This document shows, piece by piece, positions 25,532-34,678 of a stretch of 64,000 nt of DNA. Under the pieces are notes generated by a model. That model ran no database searches, was not told the origin of the DNA, and worked only from the letters and a program-made list of their open reading frames with translations. Numbering within the stretch: the stretch's first letter is position 1; the number at the start of each line of letters is the position of its first letter. Both the position numbers and the translations under genes were made by a program. The stretch is from JAJYUU01 sp963822955 (GTDB lineage Bacteria > Actinomycetota > Actinomycetes > Streptosporangiales > Streptosporangiaceae): positions 1,116,001-1,180,000 of the forward strand of contig CAWGJS010000001.1 of assembly GCA_963822955.1 (NCBI GenBank), in the 5' to 3' direction.

Positions 25532-26076
25532 GTGAGTATGCGGATCCGGGAGACGAGCGAATCGTTCGAGGATTTCGTGTATGCCCGGTCGGCCAGCTTG
25601 CTCCGGACCGCACTGCTGCTCACCGGGCAGAACAGGGCGGAGGCGGAGGACCTGCTGCAACTGGCCTGGAGCGGGCCTACCGGCACTGGCCGCGGATCTG
25701 CCGGCTGGATGAGCCGGAGCGGTACGTCCGCAAGATCCTGGCCAATGCATCCGCCGACCGGTGGCGAAAGCTGGCTCGCCGGGCCGAGCACCCGCTGCTA
25801 GCCGACGGCGTCCATCCGCAGGTGCCTGATGCTGCGGCCAGGATCGCTGACCGGGATTACCTGCTCCGGGCGCTCGCGACGTTACCGCCGCGGCAGCGGG
25901 CTGTGCTGGTGCTCCGGTTCTTCGATGACCTGTCCGAGGCCGAGATCGGACATATGCTCGGCTGCAGCCTGGGCACGGTCAAGAGCCACGTAGCGAGGGG
26001 CCTTGCCCGGCTCCGCGACCAGCAGGGCTCGCTCGCCGCCCGCCCGGCCGCACCGGAGGTGGAAGTCGATGGATGA
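25532..26076 (+). pseudogene. ECF sigma factor (SigE family), one frameshift
   Basis: Region 2 (FEDFVYARSASLLRTALLLT, then AEAEDLLQ) is in one frame from 25532. Region 2.4 and region 4 (YRHWPRICRLDEPERYVRK, LPPRQRAVLVLRFFDDLSE, LGCSLGTVKSHVARGLARL) are in the frame one base back. The shift lies near 25660, in the run caactggcctgg, where one added base would restore a 181-residue protein of normal SigE-family length. The downstream frame alone can start at 25456 but would lack region 2. It overlaps the following gene by 8 bp. Either a recent inactivation or a one-base sequencing error; the otherwise perfect motifs favour a recent event. Confidence 0.8.
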
Positions 26077-27346
26077 CATCGAGGACAGGCTTCGGGCCGC
26101 CATGCATGCCGCAGTCGACGCGGAGCAGCCATCGCCCGGCGAGCTGATCAGGCTGGTCGTGCGACGGCATCGGCGCCGCAATGCGCTGGTGGCGGGCGCG
26201 GCGGCGGTGGTAGCTCTGGCGGTCGCCACATCGGCCGTTATCGCCCTGCGCAGCGTCACCGTGTCCGCGCCGCCGTCCACCCACCGGCACGCTGTTGCAC
26301 CGGCGCCCGCCAAGATGACGGGCCTGCCCATGCCCCTGGGAACCAATCTGCAGTTCCTTGTTCCGCCCTATAATTCCCGCGGCCTTGTCCTGTTCTCCAC
26401 GGCGACCAGGCGCGGCCAGCCCATCTCCGGCCTGCCGACGCCGCCGGAAGAATACGGGTTCGGGCACGTCGAGGGAGGCTGGTGGGCGTCGTTAATCCGC
26501 ATCACCTCGTACTGCCGCACGTACTCGTGTGCAGGCCCGCCGGCCACGTATTACTTCATCGCGGACGGCTCCCTGACCGCGACGCGGATCGGTACCGGAG
26601 TTGTTGACCACGGAGTAAGCCCAGCTAGCCGCGCCGGTGCGCTCTGGCTCCTCAGCTATCCGCGCAGATCCGACAACATGGCGACGACATCGGCCAGGGC
26701 CCAGCTGGTCAGCACGTCCGGGCACCCGCTCGGACCGCTGTACCACCTGCCCGCCGGCTACCTGATCGACCGCGGCGTCGGCAATTACCTCCTGCTCAGG
26801 AAGCTCAGCGGTCCGGATGTTTCCGTGCTCTGGGATCCGCGCACGCGACGAGTCGTCCGCCGCATCGACAACGTCATCGCGGCGAGCGCCGGGCAGATCG
26901 CATGGGTCAGGTCCTGCACCGGCTGCCGAGTGCAGCTGCTGAACGTGTCGACGGGAGCGAGCGTCGCCACTCCGATGCCCGGCTTCGCGACGTGGGGTTA
27001 CGACGGCGCCTTCAGCGACGACGGCCGGCTGCTCGCCGTGCAACTGCCTGCCGGGGCCACGCCAAACCCACGCGGGCCGACTCGGCTTGCCGTGCTGGAC
27101 ACAGCGAGCCGGGCACTCACGGTGATCCAGGGCGCAACGCTCGCCTTTTCCGAGTGGCAGCTCTTCGGCTGGGAGGTCGGAAGTCACCGGCTCGTCGTCA
27201 GCGCAGGGCCGGGCACCGACGCCACCACGAACGCCTACGCCGGACCAGTCCAGGTCGCGTACTGGCAGCCAGGCGACGCCCGCCTCAGGGTTGCCGCAGT
27301 CCGGAACCACAATGAGATCGCAGCCCTGCAACAAGTCGGGCAGTGA
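26069..27346 (+). CDS. Membrane-anchored partner protein of the ECF sigma factor
   Basis: 425 residues from ATG 26069, with GGAGGTGG 7 bases upstream, overlapping the sigma factor stop. A short N-terminal cytoplasmic helix region (MDDIEDRLRAAMHAAVDAEQ) and a basic RRHRRRNAL precede one membrane segment (about 48-68). The ~350-residue extracytoplasmic part is rich in beta strands and resembles a WD40/YncE-like propeller (IDRGVGNYLLLRK, VLWDPRTRRVVRRIDN, WGYDGAFSDDGRLLAVQLP). Position and topology suggest an anti-sigma-like regulator or sigma-linked sensor; no zinc-binding anti-sigma motif is seen. Confidence 0.72.
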   Translation: MDDIEDRLRAAMHAAVDAEQPSPGELIRLVVRRHRRRNALVAGAAAVVALAVATSAVIALRSVTVSAPPSTHRHAVAPAPAKMTGLPMPLGTNLQFLVPPYNSRGLVLFSTATRRGQPISGLPTPPEEYGFGHVEGGWWASLIRITSYCRTYSCAGPPATYYFIADGSLTATRIGTGVVDHGVSPASRAGALWLLSYPRRSDNMATTSARAQLVSTSGHPLGPLYHLPAGYLIDRGVGNYLLLRKLSGPDVSVLWDPRTRRVVRRIDNVIAASAGQIAWVRSCTGCRVQLLNVSTGASVATPMPGFATWGYDGAFSDDGRLLAVQLPAGATPNPRGPTRLAVLDTASRALTVIQGATLAFSEWQLFGWEVGSHRLVVSAGPGTDATTNAYAGPVQVAYWQPGDARLRVAAVRNHNEIAALQQVGQ

Positions 27347-27370
27347 GCCTCGCCTTGCAGGCTGGCTGCG

Positions 27371-27913
27371 CTAGCGCGCCTGACGTTCCCGGATCGCTGT
27401 AATGGCGACGGCGAGCGAGACGATGGCAGCGGCGAGCGCGGCAAAGGCACCGTAGTCCCAGGCCACGACGAGGTAGAACCCTTCACCCAGCTGGTTGCCG
27501 CCCGCCCATGTAGTTGGCTTCATCACGAGCGCCACGATCACGGCGATGCAGCACAGCGCAGAGGTAGCCACCAGGATCTGCCGGTAACCGGGCAACGCAA
27601 CGCCGCGCCGATCCGGGACGTAGCGAGCTGCCAGCACCGCGAACTGCAGCAGCGCCACTGCGAATACCGCCCAGAGATAGCCATGGACGGCGATGCCGCT
27701 AATTGTCCCGCGGGGGTCGATCAGGAACCCGCTCACGGATGAGCCCTGAAGCCGCACCGTGGCCTCGAACCAGGGCACGAACACCGAGACGGCCAGGACG
27801 AGAGCACTGACAGCCATGACCATGTCGTAGGGTGCCCAGCGGCTCGGGCTGAACCACATGGCGAGAACGGAGGCAGCCCGCGCGCGCCCGGTCCGCGACA
27901 GCCAATTAGCCAA
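27371..27913 (-). CDS. Four-helix membrane protein of unknown function
   Basis: 180 residues with four hydrophobic segments (about 30-50, 78-98, 115-135 and 150-172) and basic N- and C-termini (RTGRARA, IRERQAR). An extracytoplasmic loop between TM1 and TM2 contains FEATVRLQGSSVSGFLID. Not recognised. It lies between the sigma-linked gene (convergent) and the end of the purine operon (same strand, about 60 bp), so whether it belongs to the purine transcript is unclear. Confidence 0.68.
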   Translation of the reverse strand: MANWLSRTGRARAASVLAMWFSPSRWAPYDMVMAVSALVLAVSVFVPWFEATVRLQGSSVSGFLIDPRGTISGIAVHGYLWAVFAVALLQFAVLAARYVPDRRGVALPGYRQILVATSALCCIAVIVALVMKPTTWAGGNQLGEGFYLVVAWDYGAFAALAAAIVSLAVAITAIRERQAR

Positions 27914-27970
27914 CGCTCACCTCGTGGATTCACCGGCTGCGACGACAGGTTACGCGGCGAATATACACGT

Positions 27971-29053
27971 TTAGGCGGGCCGCGGACGGCGGGAGGCCGC
28001 GTAACGCTCGTGCAGCAGGGCGGCTGCGTCCGGCGTGATCGCGCCCAGGACCCGCAGGCGCGCCAGGCCGCCGTCCGGGAACACTTCCAGCCGGACATGC
28101 GTCACCGGATCGCCCGGCTCGACGAGGAACCGCTGCAAGGTGTCGGGCTGCAGCCTGACGTGCGGCAGCAGTTCAGCCCACTGAACCGCCGTCACTGCCT
28201 CAGACGGCGGCTCCGTTGCGGCGAGCAGCCGCGCGGACCCCGGCGCGTTCCCAACGAAATACGAGGTGTCGATCTCGACCTGACGCACCACGCCGGCTGC
28301 CGCCAGCGCGAACGTCGCATAGTCGAAGCCACCGTCGCGGCGGCGTGAGTTCTCCCAGCCGTCGGCCATGCTGGCCGGGCGGCCGGGCATGATCAGGTTC
28401 CGGGCCGACGAGTAGAACGCGTTCGAGCACTCGACAAGCTGGCCGCCACTTTCGATCGCGGCGAGATCGATCGTGCCGGTCAGGAACCGCGGATCGGGGA
28501 GCGGCCGGCCGTGCACCCGGCACCGCGCTACGCCGCCGTCTGGGTAGATCGACAGCCGTACGTGCGTGCAGTGCCGTGCGATCGCAACCGGGTACCAGTT
28601 GCAGGCGTCACCGGTCGCGGCCGCGCGCCCCACGAGCGGCCGCCAGTCCATTTCGCTGAGCTCGGCTGCCGACGGATAGCCATCGGCGCTCACCGCCTCG
28701 ACGGACACCTGGGGCGGATAGTTGCCGCGGAAGAAGGACGTATCGACCGCTACGCCGTGCACGACGCCAGCAACGCCGAGCCGGATGATCGCGTGATCGT
28801 TCCCGGGCTCGCGGCGCCGCCGGCTCTCCCACCCGTCGTAGATCTTGCCCTTGGCCCCGAACTCCCCCGCATCGAAAACGGGTGGCTCGGGCTTGATCAG
28901 GTTCTCCTTGGCGGCGAACAGCTCGTCGGTGGCGTACATGACGCTCCCGCCGAGCCGGCGTGATGCAAGATCGGGCATGGCCGCGAAATCCGGTCCACCG
29001 TCGAAGTGAGAACCGGCCGCAGCGGGCGCGCCTGCTCCCCCACGACCGGTCAT
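27971..29053 (-). CDS. alc: Allantoicase
   Basis: 360 residues, normal length. Two tandem galactose-binding-like halves are visible, each with the family signature: ENLIKPEPPVFD ... YDGWESRRRREPGNDHAIIR in the first, and ARNLIMPGRPASMADGWENS ... RRDGGFDYATF in the second, with VDTSFFRGNYP / IDTSYFVGNAP and RLSIYPDGGVARCRVHG / RLEVFPDGGLARLRVLG repeated. It hydrolyses allantoate to ureidoglycolate and urea in the cytoplasm. The start overlaps the allantoinase stop by 4 bp. It is the last gene of the minus-strand uricolytic operon; no ureidoglycolate lyase follows. Confidence 0.96.
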   Translation of the reverse strand: MTGRGGAGAPAAAGSHFDGGPDFAAMPDLASRRLGGSVMYATDELFAAKENLIKPEPPVFDAGEFGAKGKIYDGWESRRRREPGNDHAIIRLGVAGVVHGVAVDTSFFRGNYPPQVSVEAVSADGYPSAAELSEMDWRPLVGRAAATGDACNWYPVAIARHCTHVRLSIYPDGGVARCRVHGRPLPDPRFLTGTIDLAAIESGGQLVECSNAFYSSARNLIMPGRPASMADGWENSRRRDGGFDYATFALAAAGVVRQVEIDTSYFVGNAPGSARLLAATEPPSEAVTAVQWAELLPHVRLQPDTLQRFLVEPGDPVTHVRLEVFPDGGLARLRVLGAITPDAAALLHERYAASRRPRPA

Positions 29054-30411
29054 AGCAGCTCCCCGCCGGGCCTGGCCGCCGGCTCGTGGCCGCTGCCGAA
29101 AATCTCGCGGCCGCGCAGCCAGGTCCGCCGCACCACGCCCGTCAGCCGACGACCCGCATATGGTGTCAGCTTGTGCCGGTGTTCCAGCAAGCCCGGCTCA
29201 ACCACGAAACTGGCGTCGGGCGCGAACGCCACCAGATCGGCATCACACCCGACGGCAATGCGGCCCTTGGAATCCAGGCCAGCCAGCTGCGCCGGCCGCG
29301 CCGCCATCCAGCGGGCCAGATCAGCCAGCTGGTAACCGCGTTCCCTCGCAGAAGTCCAGATCACGGGAAGGCTGAGCTGCAGGGATGCGATGCCTCCCCA
29401 CGCCTTGGAGAAGTCGCCGGTTCCGGGCAGCTTCAGCTCCGGCGGGCAGGGCGAGTGATCGGACACGACGCAGTCAATGCTGCCGGCCTGCAGGCCAGCC
29501 CAGAGCCGGCCGGAGTTCGCTCGGTCCCGGATCGGCGGGCAGCACTTGAACTCGGTTGCCCCGGCAGGCACGTCCTCGGCTGCCAGCGTCAGGTAGTGCG
29601 GGCACGTCTCACTGGTCACCGCAAGCCCGTCCGCGCGCGCGGCTGCAAGCAGCGCGATCGCGTCCGCGCTGGACACGTGCAGGATGTGGGCGCGCACGCC
29701 GGTGCGCCGGGCGGCCTCGATGACCGCCTCGATGGCGGAGGTCTCCGCTTGCGGCGGCCGCGACCGCAGGAACGCCGCGTAGTCAGCGCCATCTGGCCCG
29801 CTGACCGCACCAAGACGAGCCGGGTCCTCGGCGTGCACGATCAGCAGGCTGCCGAGATCCGCGATCTGGGCTGCGGCCTGGTGCAGGCCGGCGCGGTCCA
29901 GCAGCGGGAACTCCGGCACGCCCGAATCGGCCAGGAAGCACTTGAAGCCGCGCACGCCGGCCTGGTGCAGGTCGTCGCGTTCAGACTCGTTTCCTGGCAC
30001 CGCGCCGCCCCAGAAGGCGACGTCGACCCAGCACTCCCCGTGCGCTGCTGCCCGCTTGAGCTCGAGCGCGGCCGTGTCGATCGTCGGCGGCAGGCTGTTC
30101 AGCGGCATGTCCACGATCGTGGTCACGCCACCGGCGGCGGCAGCCCTGGTCGCGGTCGAGAATCCCTCCCAGTGCGTTCGCCCCGGCTCGTTGACGTGCA
30201 CGTGCGTGTCCACCAGGCCCGGCAGCAGCACTTCGTCGGCAGCCAGCCGGTGCACCGGAACGCCTGGGAATTCGTTCTCCGCGCCAACGTCATGGACGCC
30301 GCTGACCGTGCCGCCGGTTATCCCGATCAGGGCGGGAACGAGGCCGCCCGCCACCACCGCCGGACCGGTCACGAGCAGATCCGGGGGCTGCCCTGCTGCC
30401 ACGCTTGTCAC
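29050..30411 (-). CDS. allB: Allantoinase
   Basis: 453 residues. Amidohydrolase-superfamily cyclic amidase: metal-binding DTHVHVNEPGRTHWEG near residue 65, the carbamylated lysine in GVRGFKCFLAD near residue 155, IVHAEDP, HILHVSSADAI with a metal His, and VSDHSPCPPELK with the metal Asp. It opens the hydantoin ring of allantoin to give allantoate. It overlaps both neighbours by 4 bp (ATGA), so translation is coupled to allantoicase and to the xanthine dehydrogenase Mo subunit. Confidence 0.96.
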   Translation of the reverse strand: MTSVAAGQPPDLLVTGPAVVAGGLVPALIGITGGTVSGVHDVGAENEFPGVPVHRLAADEVLLPGLVDTHVHVNEPGRTHWEGFSTATRAAAAGGVTTIVDMPLNSLPPTIDTAALELKRAAAHGECWVDVAFWGGAVPGNESERDDLHQAGVRGFKCFLADSGVPEFPLLDRAGLHQAAAQIADLGSLLIVHAEDPARLGAVSGPDGADYAAFLRSRPPQAETSAIEAVIEAARRTGVRAHILHVSSADAIALLAAARADGLAVTSETCPHYLTLAAEDVPAGATEFKCCPPIRDRANSGRLWAGLQAGSIDCVVSDHSPCPPELKLPGTGDFSKAWGGIASLQLSLPVIWTSARERGYQLADLARWMAARPAQLAGLDSKGRIAVGCDADLVAFAPDASFVVEPGLLEHRHKLTPYAGRRLTGVVRRTWLRGREIFGSGHEPAARPGGELL

Positions 30412-32756
30412 CCAGTGCCCGTCAGGTGCTCGGGCTTGATCGGGATCCGGCCAAGATCGAGCCCAGTTGCGGCGCGGATGGCGGCCGCGATGGCGGGACC
30501 CGACGAGATCGTCGGCGGCTCGCCGACGCCGCGCACGCCGTAGGGGGCATGGGGGTCGGGGTACTCCAGCACGTCGACGTGCATCGGCGGCATGTCCAGG
30601 ATGGTGGGGATCAGGTAATCGGTAAACGACGGATTGCGGATCCGGCCCTCTTTCACCTGGATCTCTTCCATGATCGCGAGGCCGAGGCCCTGGGCACTGC
30701 CGCCGTGGATCTGACCAACCACGGCGTCCGGGTTCAGCGCCCTGCCGACGTCTTGCGCGCAGGCAAGCTCGACGACCTTGACCAGGCCGAGTTCGGTGTC
30801 CACGTCAACCACCGCGCGGTGCGCGGCGAACGCGTACTGCACGTGCGCAAAGCCCTGGCCCGTCTCCGGATCGACCGGGTAGGTCGGGCGGTGCCGCCAC
30901 TGCACGGTCTCCTCGATCACCTGGTCGCCGAGCAGGTCGGCGATCGGCACCACGGTGTCGCCACTGGCCAGGACCACATGCTCATCGGCCAGCCGGAGGT
31001 CAGACGCGGCGTGGCCAAACTGCTGCCGTGCCAGCGCGAACAGGCGCTCGCGCACCTGCTGGCAGGCGGCCTGGATCGCGCCGCCCGTGACGTAGGTCTG
31101 CCGGGACGCGGATGTCGAGCCGCCCGAGCCGACGGTGGTGTCCTTCGGGCTCGTCACGACGCGCTGCACGGCCAGCTCGGTGCGGCAGATCTGCTGCTCG
31201 ATGGTCACCAGGCCCTGCCCCACCTCAGCCGCGGCGGTGTGCACGGTCACGGTCGGCTTGCCGCGGGAGGCTTCGAGCCGGACCCGGGCGACTGAGTAGT
31301 CGTCGAAGCCTTCGGAGAAGCCCACGTTCTTGTAGGCGACCGCGTAGCCGACGCCGCGCTTCACGCCCTCGCCGTGCGTGGTGTTCGCCGCGCCGCCAGG
31401 CAGGTCGAGCAGTTCGGGCTGACAGTCGGATGCGTGCTGGCTCGGTGCCGGCCCGCGCGGCGGCATCGGCCGGCGCTGCACCAGCCGGAGCAGCTCGGCC
31501 ACCGGCGCGGGGCTGTCGACGATCTGGCCGGTCGGCGCCTCCGCGCCCAGGCTCATGCCGTTGATGCACCGCAGTTCGATGGGGTCCATGCCGAGGGCCG
31601 CTGCCAGCTTGTCCATCTGCGCTTCGTAAGCGAACGCGGTCTGCACCGAGCCGAAGCCGCGCATCGCGCCGCACGGCGGATTGTTGGTGTACACGCCGTA
31701 GGCGTCGACATGCACGTTGGGCACGACGTAGGGGCCGATGCCCATGGTTCCGGCGTTCCCGACGACGGCTGGAGTGCTGGAGGCATAGGCGCCGCCGTCC
31801 AGAATGATCGTGCACCTGACGTAGACCAGCCGGCCATCGGGCGTCGCGCCGTGCTCGTAGTGCATGGTGGCCGGATGCCGGTGCACATGGCCGAAGAACG
31901 ACTCCTCGCGGTTGTAGCTCATCTTGACGGGCTTGCCGGTATGCAGCGCCAGGAGGCAGGCATGCACGTGCATGGACAGGTCCTCTCGGCCGCCGAATGC
32001 GCCGCCGACCCCGGCCAGGGTGAGCCTGACCTGCTCGGGCGGGAGCCCGAGCGCCGCGCACACCTGGCGCTGATCCGCGTGCAGCCACTGAGTGGCCACG
32101 TAGAGGTCGACGCCGCCAGCGCCGTCCGGCACCGCCAGCCCGGCCTCGGGCCCGAGGAAGGCCTGATCCTGCATCCCCACCTTGTAGTCCCCGGCGACCA
32201 CTACCGCAGCGCTGGGGTCGGCCTTGCCCTTGCGTACCTTGAGGTGGCGGACCAGGTTGCCGCCTGGCTGAACGTGCGGGGCGTCCGGCGCCAGGGCCCA
32301 GGCCGGGTCTGTCAGTGCCTCAAGGACCTCGTACTCGACCCGGATCTTCCGCGCGGCTTGCGCGGCGATCTCCGGATGGTCGGCCGCGACGAGTGCTACC
32401 GGCTCGCCCTGGTAGCGGACCACTGCCTCGGCCAGTACCGGCTGGTCCGCATGTTCGAGCCCGCACCGTCTAGTGCCGGGGACATCGTCGTGGGTGAGAA
32501 CGGCATGCACGCCCGGTGTGGAAAGCGCCTCGCCAATACTGATCGCGGAGATCCTGGCGGACGGATGCGGGCTGCGCAGCGTCGCGCCCCACAGCATGCC
32601 GTCGATCCACAGGTCGCTGCCGTAGGCGAACTGGCCGGTGACCTTCAGCGTCCCGTCCGGGCGCGGCGGGCTGTCGCCGATGCCGCCGGCCGAGGACGCA
32701 GTGGCCTGGTCAGCGGCGCTTCGCGAGGGCAGCGTTCTGCCCGGCGGACTGGTCAT
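30408..32756 (-). CDS. Xanthine dehydrogenase, molybdopterin-binding subunit
   Basis: 782 residues, usual for the separate large subunit of three-subunit Mo hydroxylases. The aldehyde-oxidase/XDH a/b hammerhead (VTGQFAYGSDLWIDGM) opens the protein. Mo-cofactor motifs follow: VGGAFGGREDLSMH near residue 250, GAMRGFGSVQTAFAYE near residue 360, VGQGLVTIEQQ near residue 515, and the catalytic Glu in YGVRGVGEPPTI near the C-terminus. It hydroxylates hypoxanthine/xanthine to urate together with the FAD and 2Fe-2S subunits encoded upstream. It is separated from them by the 8-oxoguanine deaminase gene and overlaps allantoinase by 4 bp. Confidence 0.93.
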   Translation of the reverse strand: MTSPPGRTLPSRSAADQATASSAGGIGDSPPRPDGTLKVTGQFAYGSDLWIDGMLWGATLRSPHPSARISAISIGEALSTPGVHAVLTHDDVPGTRRCGLEHADQPVLAEAVVRYQGEPVALVAADHPEIAAQAARKIRVEYEVLEALTDPAWALAPDAPHVQPGGNLVRHLKVRKGKADPSAAVVVAGDYKVGMQDQAFLGPEAGLAVPDGAGGVDLYVATQWLHADQRQVCAALGLPPEQVRLTLAGVGGAFGGREDLSMHVHACLLALHTGKPVKMSYNREESFFGHVHRHPATMHYEHGATPDGRLVYVRCTIILDGGAYASSTPAVVGNAGTMGIGPYVVPNVHVDAYGVYTNNPPCGAMRGFGSVQTAFAYEAQMDKLAAALGMDPIELRCINGMSLGAEAPTGQIVDSPAPVAELLRLVQRRPMPPRGPAPSQHASDCQPELLDLPGGAANTTHGEGVKRGVGYAVAYKNVGFSEGFDDYSVARVRLEASRGKPTVTVHTAAAEVGQGLVTIEQQICRTELAVQRVVTSPKDTTVGSGGSTSASRQTYVTGGAIQAACQQVRERLFALARQQFGHAASDLRLADEHVVLASGDTVVPIADLLGDQVIEETVQWRHRPTYPVDPETGQGFAHVQYAFAAHRAVVDVDTELGLVKVVELACAQDVGRALNPDAVVGQIHGGSAQGLGLAIMEEIQVKEGRIRNPSFTDYLIPTILDMPPMHVDVLEYPDPHAPYGVRGVGEPPTISSGPAIAAAIRAATGLDLGRIPIKPEHLTGTG

Positions 32757-32804
32757 CGTCTGACAATACGGCGCATCAGAGCATCCTCACATGGGCCTGC
32801 CGAA

Positions 32805-34196
32805 TCAGCTGCCGGCGAGGGCTGCCGCCGCGCGCTGCGCGGTCGCGGCCACCTGCCGCTCATCGACGGTGACGAGCTGATCCCGCTCGACGATCGTCGC
32901 CCCGTTGACCACCAGCAGCTCCAGCGGCGGTCGGGCACCGAGCACGAGCGCGGCCACCGGGTCAGCGATGCCGGCGTGTGGCAGGGTGTCCAGTCGCCAC
33001 AGTGCGATGTCCGCGAGCTTGCCGGCCTCCAGCGAGCCGATCTCCTGCTGCCGGCCGAGCAGCCGCGCACCGCCCATGGTTGCCAGCTCCAGCGCCTGGC
33101 GGACCGACATCGCGCGCGGTCCGCCGGCTGCCCGCGCTGTCAGGGCGGCCTGCCTGACCTCGCCGATCAGCGAGTTCTCCTCGCTGGAGGCGGCGCCGTC
33201 CACGCCGAGGCCGACAGGGACCCCGGCGGCAACCAGATCGTGGGTCCGGCAGACGCCTGCCCCGAGCCGCCCGTTGGAGGACGGGCAGTGCGCCACTCCG
33301 GTCCCGGTCGCGGCGAGCCTGGCGATGGCCGCGTCATCGAAGTGCACGCCGTGCGCAAGCCACACATCATCGCCAAGCCAGCCCAGCGAGTCGAGGTACT
33401 CGACCGGCGTGCAGCCGAAGTGCTCGGCGCAGTAGCGGTCCTCGTCGGCGGTCTCGGCGAGGTGGGTGTGCAAGCGCACCCCGGCGCTGCGCGCCAGTTC
33501 CGCCGCCTCGACCAGCAGGTCGCTCGTCACCGAGAACGGCGAGCATGGGGCCAGGCCGATCCGCAGCATCGAGTCCGGCGAGTCGTCGTGGAACTGCGCG
33601 ATGGCGGCCTTGCTGGCGATGAGGATGGCGTCGCGGTCTTCCACCGCGTCGTCGGGCGGCAGTCCGCCAGAGCTCGCGCCGAGATCCATCGAGCCGCGCG
33701 TCGGGTGGAACCGCAGGCCGACGTCCCGCGCAGCGGCGATCGTCGCACCGAGCAGGTCGCCGCCCGATCTCGGGAAGACGTAGTGATGATCCATCGTGGT
33801 CGAGCAGCCGGTCCTCGCGAGCCAGGCAAGCGCGGCAGTGGCCAGCGGCCGGACAAGGCCGGCCTGCATCCGGGCCCAGATCGGGTACAGCTCGGTCAGC
33901 CACTCGAACAGGGTCGCGTCGGCGGCCATCCCCCTGGTGCCCCACTGATACAGATGATGGTGAGTGTTGATCAGCCCGGGAGTGGCCAGGCAGCCACCAC
34001 CGTCGATGCGCCTGACGGTCCCAGTCCCGACAGTGCCGGAGAGGAGGCCTGGCGGCGGGCTTCCGGGGCCGACCGCGGTGATCGCGTTGCCGGTCACGAC
34101 AACGTGGCCGCTGGCGTACTCGCTGCCCCGGCCGTCCATCGTGACAATCGCGCAGCCTTCGACCACTAGCGTGCTCGCGGCCGCCGGGGCACTCAT
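32805..34196 (-). CDS. 8-oxoguanine deaminase
   Basis: 463 residues from the ATG at 34196 that overlaps the 2Fe-2S gene stop. Amidohydrolase with metal ligands NTHHHLYQWGTRG near residue 65, MDHHYVFP near residue 118, HTHLAETADEDRY near residue 215, HGVHFDD near residue 253 and GLGVDGAASSEEN near residue 305. The HHHLYQ and DHHYVFP context matches the 8-oxoguanine deaminase / AtzC-like clade rather than guanine deaminase. The product is urate, which enters the same operon's uricase step. An alternative is a hydroxydechloroatrazine-type aminohydrolase, but the setting in a urate operon favours 8-oxoguanine. Confidence 0.88.
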   Translation of the reverse strand: MSAPAAASTLVVEGCAIVTMDGRGSEYASGHVVVTGNAITAVGPGSPPPGLLSGTVGTGTVRRIDGGGCLATPGLINTHHHLYQWGTRGMAADATLFEWLTELYPIWARMQAGLVRPLATAALAWLARTGCSTTMDHHYVFPRSGGDLLGATIAAARDVGLRFHPTRGSMDLGASSGGLPPDDAVEDRDAILIASKAAIAQFHDDSPDSMLRIGLAPCSPFSVTSDLLVEAAELARSAGVRLHTHLAETADEDRYCAEHFGCTPVEYLDSLGWLGDDVWLAHGVHFDDAAIARLAATGTGVAHCPSSNGRLGAGVCRTHDLVAAGVPVGLGVDGAASSEENSLIGEVRQAALTARAAGGPRAMSVRQALELATMGGARLLGRQQEIGSLEAGKLADIALWRLDTLPHAGIADPVAALVLGARPPLELLVVNGATIVERDQLVTVDERQVAATAQRAAAALAGS

Positions 34197-34678
34197 ACGG
34201 CGTCTCCGCTCAGCTCGCGCGCTGCCAGGCGGACGGCGTCCAGGATCTTCTCGTAACCGGTGCACCGGCACAGGTTGCCCGCCAGTGCCTCACGGATCTG
34301 CAGGTCTGTGGGACGAGGTATCCGGCTGAGAAGGTCGTGCGCCGCGACGACCAGCCCGGGCGTGCAGAACCCGCACTGCACCGCGCCCGTCCGCAGGAAT
34401 GCCTGCTGAACTGGATGCAGCTCATTCCCGGCTGCCAGCCCCTCGACCGTGACGATGGTGCGGCCGGCGGCCTGCCCGGCAGAAACCAGGCAGGCACAGA
34501 CGGGCACGCCGTCGAGGTAAACCGTGCAGGACCCGCATTCGCCTTGCTCGCAGGCATTCTTCGAGCCCGGCAGGCCGAGCCGCTCGCGCAGCACGAACAG
34601 CAGGCTCTCGCCCTCCCAGACATCATCGGCCTGCCTCGTCTGGCCGTTGACCGTCGCGGTGATGCGCACGTCCGTCAC
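34193..34678 (-). CDS. Xanthine dehydrogenase, [2Fe-2S] subunit
   Basis: 161 residues. All eight cluster ligands are present: CEQGECGSC near residues 42-50 plus the Cys of VCACLV near residue 62 (plant-type cluster), and CGFC near 101-104 with CRC near 137-139 (C-terminal helical cluster, NLCRCTGYEKI). It passes electrons from the Mo centre to FAD. It overlaps the FAD subunit gene and the 8-oxoguanine deaminase gene by 4 bp each. Confidence 0.96.
   Translation of the reverse strand: MTDVRITATVNGQTRQADDVWEGESLLFVLRERLGLPGSKNACEQGECGSCTVYLDGVPVCACLVSAGQAAGRTIVTVEGLAAGNELHPVQQAFLRTGAVQCGFCTPGLVVAAHDLLSRIPRPTDLQIREALAGNLCRCTGYEKILDAVRLAARELSGDAV

Noticed and set aside
29086..30543. 485-codon frame antisense to allantoinase
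   Set aside because: Antisense shadow; allantoinase motifs on the other strand are complete.
31374..34169. 931-codon open frame antisense to XDH and 8-oxoguanine deaminase
   Set aside because: It mirrors the codon bias of the real minus-strand genes; composition is Arg/Gly/Ala/His-rich with no domain, while the opposite strand carries unmistakable enzymes.
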